Assembly (NCBI GenBank): GCA_021613335.1 | Contig: JAJTWR010000461.1 | Coordinates: 1 to 64,000 of the forward strand | From: Whitmania pigra | Taxonomy: Eukaryota; Annelida; Clitellata; Hirudinida; Haemopidae | Direction: 5' to 3' | DNA: 64,000 nt | Shown: in pieces, positions 27,903 through 39,300 of the stretch | How positions within the stretch are numbered: the first letter of the stretch is position 1 | Layout: every line of letters begins with the position of its first letter | Notes under the pieces: generated by a model | Database searches by the model: none | Told to the model about the DNA's origin: nothing | What the model saw: only the letters and a program-made list of their open reading frames with translations | Position numbers and translations under genes: made by a program

Positions 27903-29386
27903 TTATAAAATAATATTTTCAAACCCATAAAAAACCTTGTCTGAAGCAGGAAGTTTGTTTGTCAAAATATGATCATGGTCCTCAATTGTTAGTTCAAATC
28001 TACCATCAGACTTTTTCTCTAATGCATCTGCAATTAGTCAATTTATCTAAAGATAAATCTTGCATTAATAGAAAACAGGAATATTAAATTCAAAGACATC
28101 ACACTTACCATAAGCATTTTCAAGCAATTGCAACTGAATGCTATTGGTCAAGTGGCAATAAGAAATGACCTCTGCCCTCTTTATAAAACATAAGAATGTC
28201 ATAAATAAATAATACTTATAAGATTTTTAATAAAGTACCTTGAAATTAGACATAATTGGTGTGTAATCCGAAGATAATTCAAGCATCTGGAGAGTAACTT
28301 TATTCATGTATTTTGGTTAGAATTCCTACTTATTTTTAATATTATATATTAGATTATCTTAAAGAAACCTTTCCTATTTAATTAGAATTATTTTCTAGGT
28401 AAATTAATGTTGTACATGGAAATGATTGATATAATTCTCACCCGAAATCTGATCAGAGAACCTATTGAGGGCGGAATGCTTAGAACGGTTGAGGTAATTT
28501 CATCAGCTACGTGTTTTTGAGTCCTCTTAAAAACTTTTACCTTTGACCAAATGTCTGGGCCAGGAACTAAGTCAGAATTTGCTGATGCTGAAAGAGTAAC
28601 ATCCTCTTGTCCAGAATTAATTCTCTGACTTTTAGTATCAAGTAATAAGTGTTTTTCTGGTGATTCAAAACATTCACTAGACGAAAAATTGTGTGGCTTT
28701 TCTAGTTTGTCAGCTTTGTCGCTGACAAAAGATTCGTTTGGAAGGCCATCTGCGGTTTTTGATTTATCTGGTCTCTTTCTCTTTCGTTTTCTTCTATTAA
28801 CTTGACAATTTTTAATTCCATCATGTGATTTGCCTAATGGTGCACAATCTGATCTATCATCATCCATATCAGGAAGTTTGACAACTTTTGTAATATCCTT
28901 TCCTTGTTCAATTCTAGGAGAATTGTAAGATTCAATATTCTCTTCGCAGCTCTTGGAGGCAACTTCTATGAGTTGATTCAGAGATTCATCATGAATGCGT
29001 TCATGGAAATGATTTTCCTTAGTATTTGATTCTTCAATTTGATTCACTTCAATCGGTATTGGACTATCTCGAATTTCGAGAACTCTGAGTAAAAATATCG
29101 TTAAGACTTAAATCCTCATCAGAAATCATAGACTGTCAATATATAAATACCTAATTTCATCGTTGTCCTTAAGTATGTTTATGTCTTCATGCGGGTGTAT
29201 CATATATCCATCAAGCTCCAAAGTAATTCCATGAGAAATCCTGAACTTATCCTTTATTTGCTTAATAAAGTCGCTGATGCAAAGTGTAGAGGTTTTAGCC
29301 ACAAAAATCCATGATTTCCTTATGTTTTCCTGACGATCATCGTGAATATTGTAAAAGTGTAGCTTAACTCGCACGCCACCACACAT
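27903..29386 (-). CDS. COIL: Coilin, Cajal body scaffold
   Basis: The start at 29386 gives MCGGVRVKLHFYNI, and this exon encodes the N-terminal ubiquitin-like self-association domain (SWIFVAKTSTLCISDFI ... DNDEIR). The second exon (about 29086-28440) is a long charged, low-complexity linker with a basic run RRKRKRKRPDK, a likely nuclear or nucleolar signal. It ends SIGSLIRFRV, the start of the Tudor-like C-terminal domain, which continues in short exons: LELSSDYTPIMSNFK (about 28300), EVISYCHLTNSIQLQLL (about 28170) and FELTIEDHDHIL (about 28020). The stop is at 27903-27905. Coilin nucleates Cajal bodies for snRNP maturation. The gene is convergent with CDC50, 125 bp apart. Confidence 0.88.
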
Positions 29387-30360
29387 CCTGATTACAAAAT
29401 GTCAAACCATTTCATCGCCTGCAAGCATATTTAAATCCAAAGATAGTCAGTGAAAGAGTAGTAAACACAATTTTTATATAATTATGACAAACTTTTAATA
29501 AATTAATAAATGAGCCATGAAATGCTAAAATTACGGCTAAATAACTAAAATTCATCACTGAATTTATGTTAACAAATAATTTTAAGAAATTGAACAAAAG
29601 CAAAGTATTACGCTGTCAATACTTTAGAAAGTTCCATTTCTAAACATGTATTTTGTTTCCCGCTAACCCCGACCATGCTAAAAATGTGATCCCGGTCGAT
29701 CTCTATATGCTAGCGTTTCCCAACCTTTTTTCCTTTTTGGCCGATGCCTGCTAAATAATTTCAGAAAATCCAGTGCCCCTCTCAAAATCAAGTAGCAATG
29801 TCAATCATTGTAATTATTATAGCAATAAAGTAAAGCGATGGGAGCTAGCTTAAAGTTAGTTGGTCACTTAACACCCTGTTTCCTAGAAAATAAGCCCTAG
29901 CATGATCTTCAAGACGTTCGTAATGTAAGCCCTACCCCTACTAAAATAAGCCCTATTTAAGATCTTCAGCCGGCATTTGTGGTCGTACCGTTGGTCTGCT
30001 GCAAAATAATAATAAATAAAAATTACTGTAAGTATTTGTATGTGAAATATAAGCAGATACTGCAAACAGGCAATCAATTCGATTTTCATAGGGTTGTGTT
30101 TATGAACCTTAATTCAGTGCGCCGTATGTATTGATGCGACACTACAACATAAAACTAACATAGCTTTATTAACAAGCACGAGAGTCCGGAGACAAGAGGC
30201 CATCGAGACAAGAGCCGATGCGGCCAAGCGGAAACGAGGAATGAGTAAAAACCAAGCGGAGTAGGAGACGAAATAGGCGAGCTGATGAGGGTCTCCTTCT
30301 GGTTACTTAAATAGACTTTCGTTAGGACTTGAAACAAATGAGTCCACTGCTATGCGTTGA
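29387..30360. other. Intergenic with decayed DNA-transposon-like sequence
   Basis: At about 29708 the sequence AGCGTTTCCCAACC followed by a T-rich run resembles the terminal motif of some hAT non-autonomous elements. At about 29887-29955 the phrase AATAAGCCCTA recurs. No coding sequence is supported. Coilin's upstream region occupies the left edge. Confidence 0.35.
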
Positions 30361-30820
30361 GTGACTGTCACTGTCCTGCACGTTCGTAGCTTGGAGAAGT
30401 TGTTGGGCGAAGTTCAGTCTCTGCACTCCACTCCTAGTTTTGCACGCCTGGAGCTTGTGTGTGATGCAAGTAAGACGAAGTTAAGTGTCCAACATTATAA
30501 CAGATTTACCATTAATAGTTATTTCGACAAGATGAATGCAAAAAGAAAAAAGCTATTCTGTCGAATGCAAGAAAGGAATCGTGGAAAACTCACTGGAGAG
30601 GAAACTTACAACTTTCTGTAATGAAAATGAGTCGCAAATGGCGAACAGTTTGATGACCTCAATTAACAGGTGGACGAGGGAAGAGCTAAGAAGTGCAAGA
30701 TCATGGACCAGAAACTCTGTGAAGCGAGTTTGGAGATTTATAATGATGATGATCCAAAAGAAGTTGATATGATTGTATTTGACCAATTTAAAAAATACTC
30801 TAACTGGAGGGTTTTTTAAC
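30361..30820 (+). pseudogene. Unidentified decayed reading frame
   Basis: An open stretch at 30361-30621 encodes a basic segment (MNAKRKKLFCRMQER, then LTGEETYNFL). The next plausible protein-like segment lies in another frame (RAKKCKIMDQKLCEAS, then DPKEVDMIVFDQF, ending 30820) with a stop in between. The acidic/basic pattern looks protein-derived but broken by frame changes. I do not recognise the family; a retroelement gag remnant or a dead gene copy are both possible. Confidence 0.3.
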
Positions 30821-31748
30821 ATTCTTGTAAAATATTAATTTTATTAATAAATGATCAAAACCATGCTTCCTATCTCTTGTAGCTTAATATTTATAACATA
30901 ATTTGTGTAACAAAATGTTCTGGTAGGTTCTTGATTGTGAAAAATATAAGACTTTCCCGAAAATAAGCAAAGCGTGCCTCTTGGAGCAAAATTTAATATA
31001 AGATGCTATCTTACTTTCGGGGAAACACGATAGGATCCGTGAGGCTGAGGGTAGGTTTAACTTTCTGTCGACTCGAGTAGCTTCAGAACTGCTGACCAGA
31101 ATTGTTCCTATGAGTGACGGTAATGCAGCCGCATATCTAAGCATAACCTCCTAGAAAAATTAATTATCTAAAAACATCGTTTATCTAGCACAACCTAAAA
31201 AAAACATATACAGTGTGTGTAAAATGGTTACAAGTGCTCCTTATTTTTAGCATAGCTCCTAAAATAGTGAACGTAATATTATAATAAATATATATAATAA
31301 TAATATTATAATAAATATATATAATATTATATATTATAATAAATATTGAACAAAGTCAAATTTGGAATTTACATGCGCAATATGATGTTACACACTTGTG
31401 CAAAATTTCATTTTGATTGGACAAATAATGCTTGCAAATTCAACACATCGCGCTGTAAAGGCTTTCGAATTAATTTGGAATCAGCGTTACTTTTAAAACC
31501 TAATTACCTATCTATAGCCTGCTTATTCATCAATTAAAAAAACATTATATTATCTGTTAAGGGCCTTATACCACTAAATGCTGCTGCTTCACTCCAGCAA
31601 CTCATGTCCAATCAGGAGATGCTACTGTAATGTTTTGTTCTCTAGCTTTGCTTATGAGTGTTTTATCCACATTTTAGCGCATTTAAAATTGATTTAGAAT
31701 TTGACCCCATAATGATGGATTTAAATTGAATTTCTACAATTAAAGTAA
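30821..31748. other. Intergenic, AT-rich, with an AT microsatellite
   Basis: An AT-only stretch of ATATAATAATATT-like repeats lies at about 31275-31345. Otherwise nothing is recognised. The right edge must hold the promoter of the following two-membrane-segment gene. Confidence 0.5.
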
Positions 31749-34171
31749 ATGAGTTACAAGAAAAGGCATGGATTGCGCGCTACATTGGTTCGATATCGAG
31801 AACTCTGCTTAGAAGCAATGAACAAACTTCTAGCTAATAGTCCACTATTCCAAACTAATTGGATTGTTCCACGCAATGTAATGTGCATTCTTTTTTGGAT
31901 TGGAGTCTTCATTGTGTTCATGGGCATGATTCTCCTTGTTACAAGCAAGCACAAAGGAACGTGAGTAGTACTTTACAAAAAAATAAAAAATTAAAAAAAA
32001 CAAGCATTTTTGCCAAAGTTACTTAGGTTGTTAACCTAATTAAATATTTGCAGCAAAGGTATTCCTGGACATAACTACCTTTTCAGTTATTTAATTGATA
32101 TTTACCTTCAGTGTAAATGACATTGAGATGTTGGTCTCTGAAACCAGCCCAAAGATATCTTTGTAGACTAAAAACGAAGCTATGTTTAAGACTTAGCCAA
32201 CCAGTACATGCCACATCTGTAAAAGTGAATGTTAGAAACTCTTGAAAGCCGGGATCGATCTGAACTTCTAGCCGAGGCGCACCTAAGCGAAAGCTTTGGC
32301 CACTCGCCTCAGTTTTGAAATTCCTAATGGGAATGCCAGGAATCGATATCAACCCTCTAAACTTGCAGTCATTTTTTAAAACCTCTGGCTTCATTCAAGA
32401 GAGGCTTTTAAAAACTTAATGTTACAAAGAAATGTTTGCAATCTACCATGGTACAGTCAAGGTTTTTAATCGCCCGACATTATCATATGTTGATTTTGAT
32501 GAAGTGGCTGATTAGTTTGAAGACCAATTAAGCTGCGAATTTAAAATTTGAAGTAAGAATACAATTAACTTTCATAAAATTTCACAAGCAATACTACAGA
32601 GGCATGCAGGTTGGTCGAATGGGTAGCGTTCCTGCATGTGGCGGTAATAACAACAGTTGTTGTGTCGTGTTCGCAACCCAGCCCACACTGCCAGAGTAGG
32701 AACGCTATATAAATGGAGGATCGATTAAGAAGTGCCTTCACATCCTATCTGGATATATAAGGCACTCATAAAACCGACTGAATACAAATGAATACTCAAA
32801 TACACGGTGTGGGAAGACTCAGAGTCTTTTTCATTACATGGTTACTTGAGCATCCATTACACAACATAATTTTAAAGGATAAGAAGGTGTTGGTTTAATT
32901 TATTAATTTTTCAACAAGGTCGAGGATCAATCAACAGCCACTGTTACAAATTTGTTAGTGCAATGAAACAAGAAGTCAACTGGGTTCAAATTAAGCTGCA
33001 GGTATTCGATTAACGTCCGTGTCGACGTCTGATTATTAGGTAGACTTTACAAAGGCCATCAGGCCCGCTATCGTCTAGAAGTTGTCATAGCCTGAGCTAC
33101 CCACACACTTTTCACGCGGGTTTATTATGTTACTATAAGGCCTACATCCTAAGTTCTAAAAAAAAAGGTGCACGATCCAAGTGAGAGTAGTCATCCAACT
33201 AATATATATTGTATATCTTCAATGATAGCTCTATATTTTAAAATCGCTTGCAGAGCTTTCCTATCTTGGGGCGGAGTGGTTCTCGGTATCGGACTTTGTC
33301 TGTTGGTGGTTTGCCTGATGCTATGTATCCATGCTTACTGCGTAGTCGCAAATGCCTCTCGAGCAGAGGACGTGGTGTCTTATACAAGTCCTGTGAGTTC
33401 CACCATAATTATGTCTAAAATTGATATTTTGTCATTTTTGTCACTTGTCTTTTTGAATTTTGCTTACAGACATTTCCCAGGAGTGGAATTGGAGAAAAAA
33501 ATTCTAAAGATCACATAGAAAATTCAAACATATTACCTCGACATTCTAAAAGTAGACCATCAGCAGTTAGGTTCAATCTTATAGAAGATCCATGCCTACG
33601 ACATTCTTGTCAAATAGAAAAAAATAGACAGCTCCAAAGGCTTGCATTGAGCCCAACATTCGACCTAAAAAAAAGCATTCAGAAGTCGAGCCACTCGGCA
33701 TTTCAAACAGATACAATGAATCCAACACCGGCATTTCCAGACTCAATTGTGGTTGAAAGCGACGATGGTAGACGAGAAAACAAAAAATCCCTTTATGACC
33801 ATTCCATGAACAAGTTTTTCAATATTTCTACTCAGAAATTACATAGTGAGAACCTACCAAACATGTCCATGACTCGCAATTTTGGAGTCTCAAAAATCAC
33901 CGTAACACCTATACATCACAATCATTATGAATATAAAACATGTGATCCCAGACCAAGTAGAATGGATGTGCCTCCTTCTCGTTTACAGGCAATCCAACAA
34001 GGGCACATTGTAACAGGTAATAGACCTGAGTTCAACCCTCTTTTTCCAGATTGTTCTGGCAAACTAGAAAATCCAGTGATAAATGAATCTGAACTTAGAA
34101 GATTTCCATTGCTGGAAGTGGGGGACTCCAAAGCTACGGTGTATGACAATGTGCAATATTACTGCATGTAA
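31749..34171 (+). CDS. Unidentified protein with two membrane segments and a long polar tail
   Basis: Exon 1 (31749-31960) starts MSYKKRHGLRATLVRYRE and ends after a hydrophobic segment (VMCILFWIGVFIVFMGMILL). A likely exon at about 32920-33000 reads INSHCYKFVSAMKQEVNW. The next (about 33254-33391) has a second hydrophobic segment (GVVLGIGLCLLVVCLM). The last exon (about 33470-34171) is a polar, Ser/Pro/Asn-rich tail with no obvious domain, ending NVQYYCM. The topology suggests a short extracellular loop with both ends in the cytoplasm. Phases between the second and third exons do not join cleanly, so another exon may be missing. I do not recognise the family. A SINE lies in its large intron. 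Confidence 0.6.
32600..32775 (+). mobile_element. tRNA-derived SINE, most intact copy
   Basis: The pol III A box TGGTCGAATGG (32612-32622) matches the consensus exactly. A B-box-like TGTTCGCAACC (32668-32678) matches 9 of 11 positions at tRNA-like spacing. The body continues with CTATATAAATGG and AAGAAGTGCCTTCACATCC. Copies sharing these blocks occur at 39795-39965 (-), 47507-47680 (+), 59708-59822 (-) and partly at 46840-46920 (+). Confidence 0.8.
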
Positions 34172-34434
34172 CAGTTCACCAATGTTAATGCTCCAAAAAA
34201 TTCCCTAATATATGGTGTTCTAGTATCAACTTCAGATTTAGCTTGTTTAAATTTTAAAACGCAAACATTTTTGTCCTAGTGATCAACTAAGTAATTTTTT
34301 ATAGCGAAGTTTTACAAACGTTTATTTTCAAAAATGAAATTTGAAGTATAATGGGTAGGTATCATTAAACATGGCACAATAAACATTAGCAATAAAGGAG
34401 TTGCCATTAATGCCAAATTCATTTAACTTAACTT

Positions 34435-35080
34435 TTTATTTATTTATTTTATTTATTTTATTTAACCTGTTGAATGGTTAAATAGCTACTAATATGACCA
34501 GCCTCGGCAAAAATGATACAACCAGTCAACATCGAGCGAGGAAAAAGCAAGTTACAGATTAGTCGGTAGTTGATAAGAATTTTGAAAAATCAATCTCGAG
34601 GATTAATGCTCTGAAACGGTAGAAAGTGCCAGCAGAAACCACCTCGTCTGGTAGGTAATTCCAGACAGCAATAACTCTGTTCAAAAAATTTTGTTAGCAG
34701 TATTAGCTGAGCACTTCCCCTCACGCAATTTAAAGCGGTGTCCCCGTGTTCGATTATACTCTGCGAATTGAACAAAATTTAAACGATCACTTTTCACGAG
34801 ACCATTCAGTAATTTAAACAAAAAGCATAAATCAGTAATTAAACGTCTATGTTCAAGTGTTTTGAGTCCTAGAATCTTAAGTCTGGCTGGATATGACTGG
34901 TGACGAAGGCTGGGAATTGCCTTTGTGAATCTTCTTTGGACTGACTCAATTCTTTTAACAAGGTATTTGAGGTGGGGATTCCATACTGGAGAGCAGTATT
35001 CTAGTATAGGCTTAACATATGTGCAAAAGGCTTTTATTAGAATTTTTAGGTATATAGTAGAAAAAGACAATAGAATCAGT
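34435..35080 (-). mobile_element. CR1/L2/Jockey-type retrotransposon 3' end
   Basis: Minus-strand codons from about 35070 give VKPILEYCSPVWNPHL and IESVQRRFTKAI, the conserved C-terminal stretch after the reverse transcriptase palm. This is followed by RGHRFKLREGKCS and, after a frameshift near 34690, a tail resembling the usual LWN.LP ending. An AAATA-type short tandem tail (34435-34465 on the plus strand as TTTAT) is where the 3' terminus should be. It is 5'-truncated and dead. Confidence 0.85.
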
Positions 35081-35436
35081 TTGGATATAGTTAACGCTAA
35101 GATATTTTCACTTCTTCGTCTTTTATTGATACGATTTTTACGATGTTAACCGAGAGAAAAGAGAATGACAATGCCTGACCAAAAGAGCCCGACGGCAAAA
35201 CGGCCCCGTCAAAACATAAATTTTTTTAAATTAACCGATAGAGATAAAAATGTGCGGATTGTTTAACAAATAGAAGAAAGATCAGAGTCACCTCGTTTAG
35301 ATCCGCTAAAAAGGGGCTGTTATCACCTTCGCAGTTTCTCTCTTTTTTTTTATTAATTTCATTTTAATTATGACTATTTATGAAAATTTAGTAGAGACAC
35401 CTCGCGACATATCGGTAAACCTTTAATTAAATATAT

Positions 35437-36117
35437 ATTTACTTTTAAACATTATAGGCGGAGCTAATTTTGTTTATGGGGTGGAGCTATGTCTCTTATT
35501 TTTCATCTCATTAAGGCTGTGTGCAGCGCGGACGGTTTTACCCTATTAAGTTAATAATGCAGCATGAATGAAGTGGCACATATCATCAGAGCTTGTGAAA
35601 CCCGATAAAACCGTTCAAGACGGACGCACACATTTTAATGAGATGCTCTACTTTAATGAAGCTCCACCCAAAACAAATTAAGCTCCGCCTAAAATGAGTA
35701 AAAGTAAATCTTTGATCCGTAATATTTTTAGGTATATCTCTTTTTAGGGCAAATCGGTCCGCATATTTAGGCTCCGAATAGATCCGCTCAAGTGTTAGGG
35801 TAGGGTTATGGTTAGGATTAGGGGATAGGGTAGGGTTAGGGGATATGGTAGGGTTAGGGGTTAGGGTAGGGTTAGGATTAGGCAAAGCGTAAACTTTAAA
35901 CACTCGATTGCTAATGTCAGACGTCAAGTATTTCCAAAATTATAATAAAACTTTATTAGAGACTTCTATGTAAATGACTTAATATATATTGCGGATAAAA
36001 GATTCACTTTTACTCATTTTAGGCGGAGTTTAATTTGTTTAGGGGTAGAGCTTTATTTTTTCTTAGCATCTCATTAAAATGTGTGCGTCCGTCTCGAACG
36101 GTTTTACCGTGAAACCC
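35437..36117. mobile_element. Fold-back/MITE-like element with telomere-like core
   Basis: Arms of about 125 bp at 35596-35722 and 35985-36116 are inverted copies (shared runs include TTTTACTCATTTTAGGCGG and GTGTGCGTCCGTC). A third, more diverged arm copy lies at 35437-35551 in the same orientation as the right arm. Between the main arms is a TTAGGG-like tract (35795-35885). No transposase is encoded, so it would be non-autonomous. Confidence 0.75.
35795..35885 (-). repeat. Degenerate telomere-like GGGTTAGG tract
   Basis: About 90 bp is built of GTTAGGG, GGTTAGGATTAGG and GGATAGGG variants. It is much more degenerate than the tract at 3051-3188 and lies between the two main inverted arms of the fold-back element. 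An apparent Pro/Asn-rich reading frame across it is only a by-product of the repeat. Confidence 0.85.
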
Positions 36118-36391
36118 AAGTATGTGTGCTGGCACTTAAACCTCATGTACTTGTACCTGGGCCTTCAGCTATTGCACTTGGACCAATGTTTAACATAACT
36201 CACTTAATAAATAAGTACAAAAGTATGATAAGATATATTTACTTCCCACTCATTGGTGTGAGTTGAAATGGTATCTCATTCGAAAAATGAAATATTGAAG
36301 TGAAATAAAACCAGATGAAATGTCATCCTTAATTCAGATCATGATTTGAAGTCAAATAAATCCAGGGGTTATTACCAACTTAAAACAGAAT

Positions 36392-39300
36392 TCATATCTT
36401 AAATACGCAGTAACTAGCATGTAAGTTTAGGTCAGAGCTACTGCTACACCATTCTCCACAATAGCCACAGCTCCACTCTTCTTTCAGCTCAAGATTTCCT
36501 ACAATTGTTAAAATTATTTATTTTTAAATTTCTTCACATAAAACAACATATCTATAACCATTAAAGTATTCCCCCTCTTCCATAACATGATGATTCGTTT
36601 TGCTGATAAATAACTTAATAAATTAATTACCAGTGTAATTTAAAAAGTAACATAATAACATAAGCAGTTAACAAAGTTATTAACTTGAATGAACTTTCAG
36701 TAGCATAAATCCCTGGAGGACTCCATCCACAAAGTTGCAAATTTTGGAGCTTTTGGCTTGGGCAATCTTCAATTATGTCTTTAATGTTGATGTTTAGGCC
36801 TTTATTAGGTTCCACAGATTCGTTTTTGAAGTATTCATATTCTGTTCATGCATGGAACAACTTAGTTAAAAATTAACTACTGAAGAGTTACAAACTTAAC
36901 AAATAACCTGATTGAGTCCCTTTAAGTTCGTGATTAACGGTTACAAACCCTTCATTATGCATTACAGCTTCTACTTTGCTCAAATTCTTTTCAGTCTTCA
37001 AAATGTTTTGGAACAGTTAATATTATTGTTGATGTTATCATTGTTGTTGTAGCTGTTGCTATTATTATTGGCATAATCATTGTTCATGGGGAAATGTCAT
37101 TTCAGCTTTTTCCAAAGTTATGGGAAGGCCAAACCCATTCACAGTTTGAGGAGGTGACCTTTTTTGAATATAGTCTAAAATCAGAGAGGGGCAACAGTCC
37201 CATGCCTCTTTTATTGACATCCCTGGAAAAATCTCTTTCCAAAAAAGTGAAATATTCTGTTACCTTATTCCCTAGAGACCAAATTAACTCATTCAAATCA
37301 GAAAAATTTTACTACAAGAGTGTTGTGACGCCATGTTGGAGTATAAAAGGACTGGAGGGAACAGTCCCGAGGAGGCGGGAAATTTGAGTTCGACAGAGAT
37401 TGCTAGTTTGACGATTTTGCAGGCGAATATGTACTTTCTAGATATTAGTGATATATTTCAATCGTGTTTCGGTTTCAAAGTATTTGGTTGCCAAATAAAG
37501 TTTCTGTTCAGCTTTATAGAGTTGGAATATTCATACAAAGATTCAACAACTGGGCATTCGACAAAAGACAAGTTTCAAACACTGAAGAGTGATTTTTTTT
37601 CAAGGAAATCAAAGAAAGGTTTGATGCAGAATTTGTTCAATTGCAAGTCAAACTGAACTTCAAAGTTTGTGAAAATGGCTGATACTGCTAAGTTTTTGGA
37701 AATGTTTTTGAAACAAAAGGAGACTTTAGTTCATTCAATTGCCATGAACAGTGAAAGATTGCTACGACCATCCCGAATTTCATACCTTTCGAACCTAGTA
37801 ACGAGTTTTGGCACGATTACATGAGTTGTTTCCGAACCTTTATAAAAGCAAATTCAATTCCACCTACAAAAATTACACAAATTTTCCTCACAAATCAGTC
37901 TGCTTCAATTTACAAGCTCTTGCAAACTGCGGCTTCACAAAAGCCAATTCTGTGCGAAGTCAATAAGTTGGACTTCTCATAAATTCAAGCAGTGATTCAA
38001 GATGATGCAAAATTTCAATGCCAAAAGGTTCATTGTTAGAGAAAGTTTCATATTTTGGACTGAGCTGAAAAGGCAACTAGGCGAGACTATTCAAGAACTC
38101 GCTGAAAAAATTCGAACATCCTCCTCTACATTCGATTTTTCTAATGTTGAGGATACACTCGATGAAGCCTTGAGAAAAAGATTTATTGTGTTCAGTTGAT
38201 AAAGAGGCTGTTTTCAAGTTGCTATTCAAAATTCCAGAAGATGAACTAACTTTCAATAGGGCAATTGAAATTGCTACGGAAGTGGAAGAATCTGCTATAG
38301 TCACCAAAGCCACAGTACGCTGCACACCGGACGGACTGGTAATAAAAGTTTTCAAAGCTGCCGGAATTAAACCAGGAAAGGTAGATTTCAAACCAAGACG
38401 CCAACTACATCAGCTCTCAAAGTTTTGATTTCCTACAGGGACGTGTCCAAGATGTGGGGAAAAAGCATGTTAAAAAATTTGCCACGAATTCAAAGAATGT
38501 TATGACATTAAAATCATGTGTAGATACCATTATATAAGACAAAAAACTGCTTTTTTGCAAAATTTTTAGATGATAAAATGCAGGGAGGGCAGCAGCTACC
38601 TCTGACCATGTCTTGAAGCAAAAGTTTGAAATGATAAACTTACTTCAACAATCTTCACCTTTACTTGTAATGCGTTGATCTCACTGTCTATGTCTTCTCT
38701 GAATTTCTCTGCCTCTGATGCCCTCTTCTCTAGTTCCTCATTTTTTTCATCCATTATTTCAATTCTCTTTATGAGTGATTCCTGCTTGCTATAGATAAAC
38801 TGGATAAATTTTGCAGTAATAGCAAGTTATAGTTATAAAGCATCATCACAATTAAAGAAGCATTTAAATTAACTGTAAAGTTTATGCTTCCCATAATATT
38901 AAAATGCTCTATTGAAATGTTCATTTGTATTTTCACATACTGTAAGCAATTGTTGATTTGTGCTTTATGATTGATTTCTACAATTCCCTAACATTTCTAG
39001 ATATTTGAAACATACTTGAAACTGCTGATAGTAATTTTGATACTTTAATTCTTTCTTCTTTAATTGCAAATGAGCACTATTGAGCTTATTGGAAACATCC
39101 TGCAGTTGGTTTATTAACTCTTGCAGATCTTTCTCCAGATGTTCCCTTATACATTTGTCATCATTCAGTTTGTTTTTAAGATCAGAATGAGAGATTTCTG
39201 TAGTTAAACTAATGTTATTTTAGCTTTCTGACATACTATACAACTGTAACAAATTGATGCAAATTATTAATGATTCAAACCAAGTTTATTGTTAATTTGC

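Larger units (their letters stand above)
34172..36391. other. Intergenic region filled by transposon remnants
   Basis: The region holds a non-LTR retrotransposon 3' fragment (34435-35080) and a fold-back element with a telomere-like core (35437-36117), both described separately. The stretch between them is AT-rich with no gene. Confidence 0.6.

Noticed and set aside
31275..31345. Replication origin or matrix attachment region
   Set aside because: It is only a low-complexity AT run; nothing specific supports an origin.
32600..32690. A functional tRNA gene
   Set aside because: A and B boxes are present, but no proper acceptor or anticodon stem can be drawn and the sequence recurs as a dispersed repeat, so it is a SINE.
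35586..35927. Pro/Asn-rich reading frame on the minus strand
   Set aside because: The repeated NPNPT text is the direct translation of degenerate telomere-like repeats.
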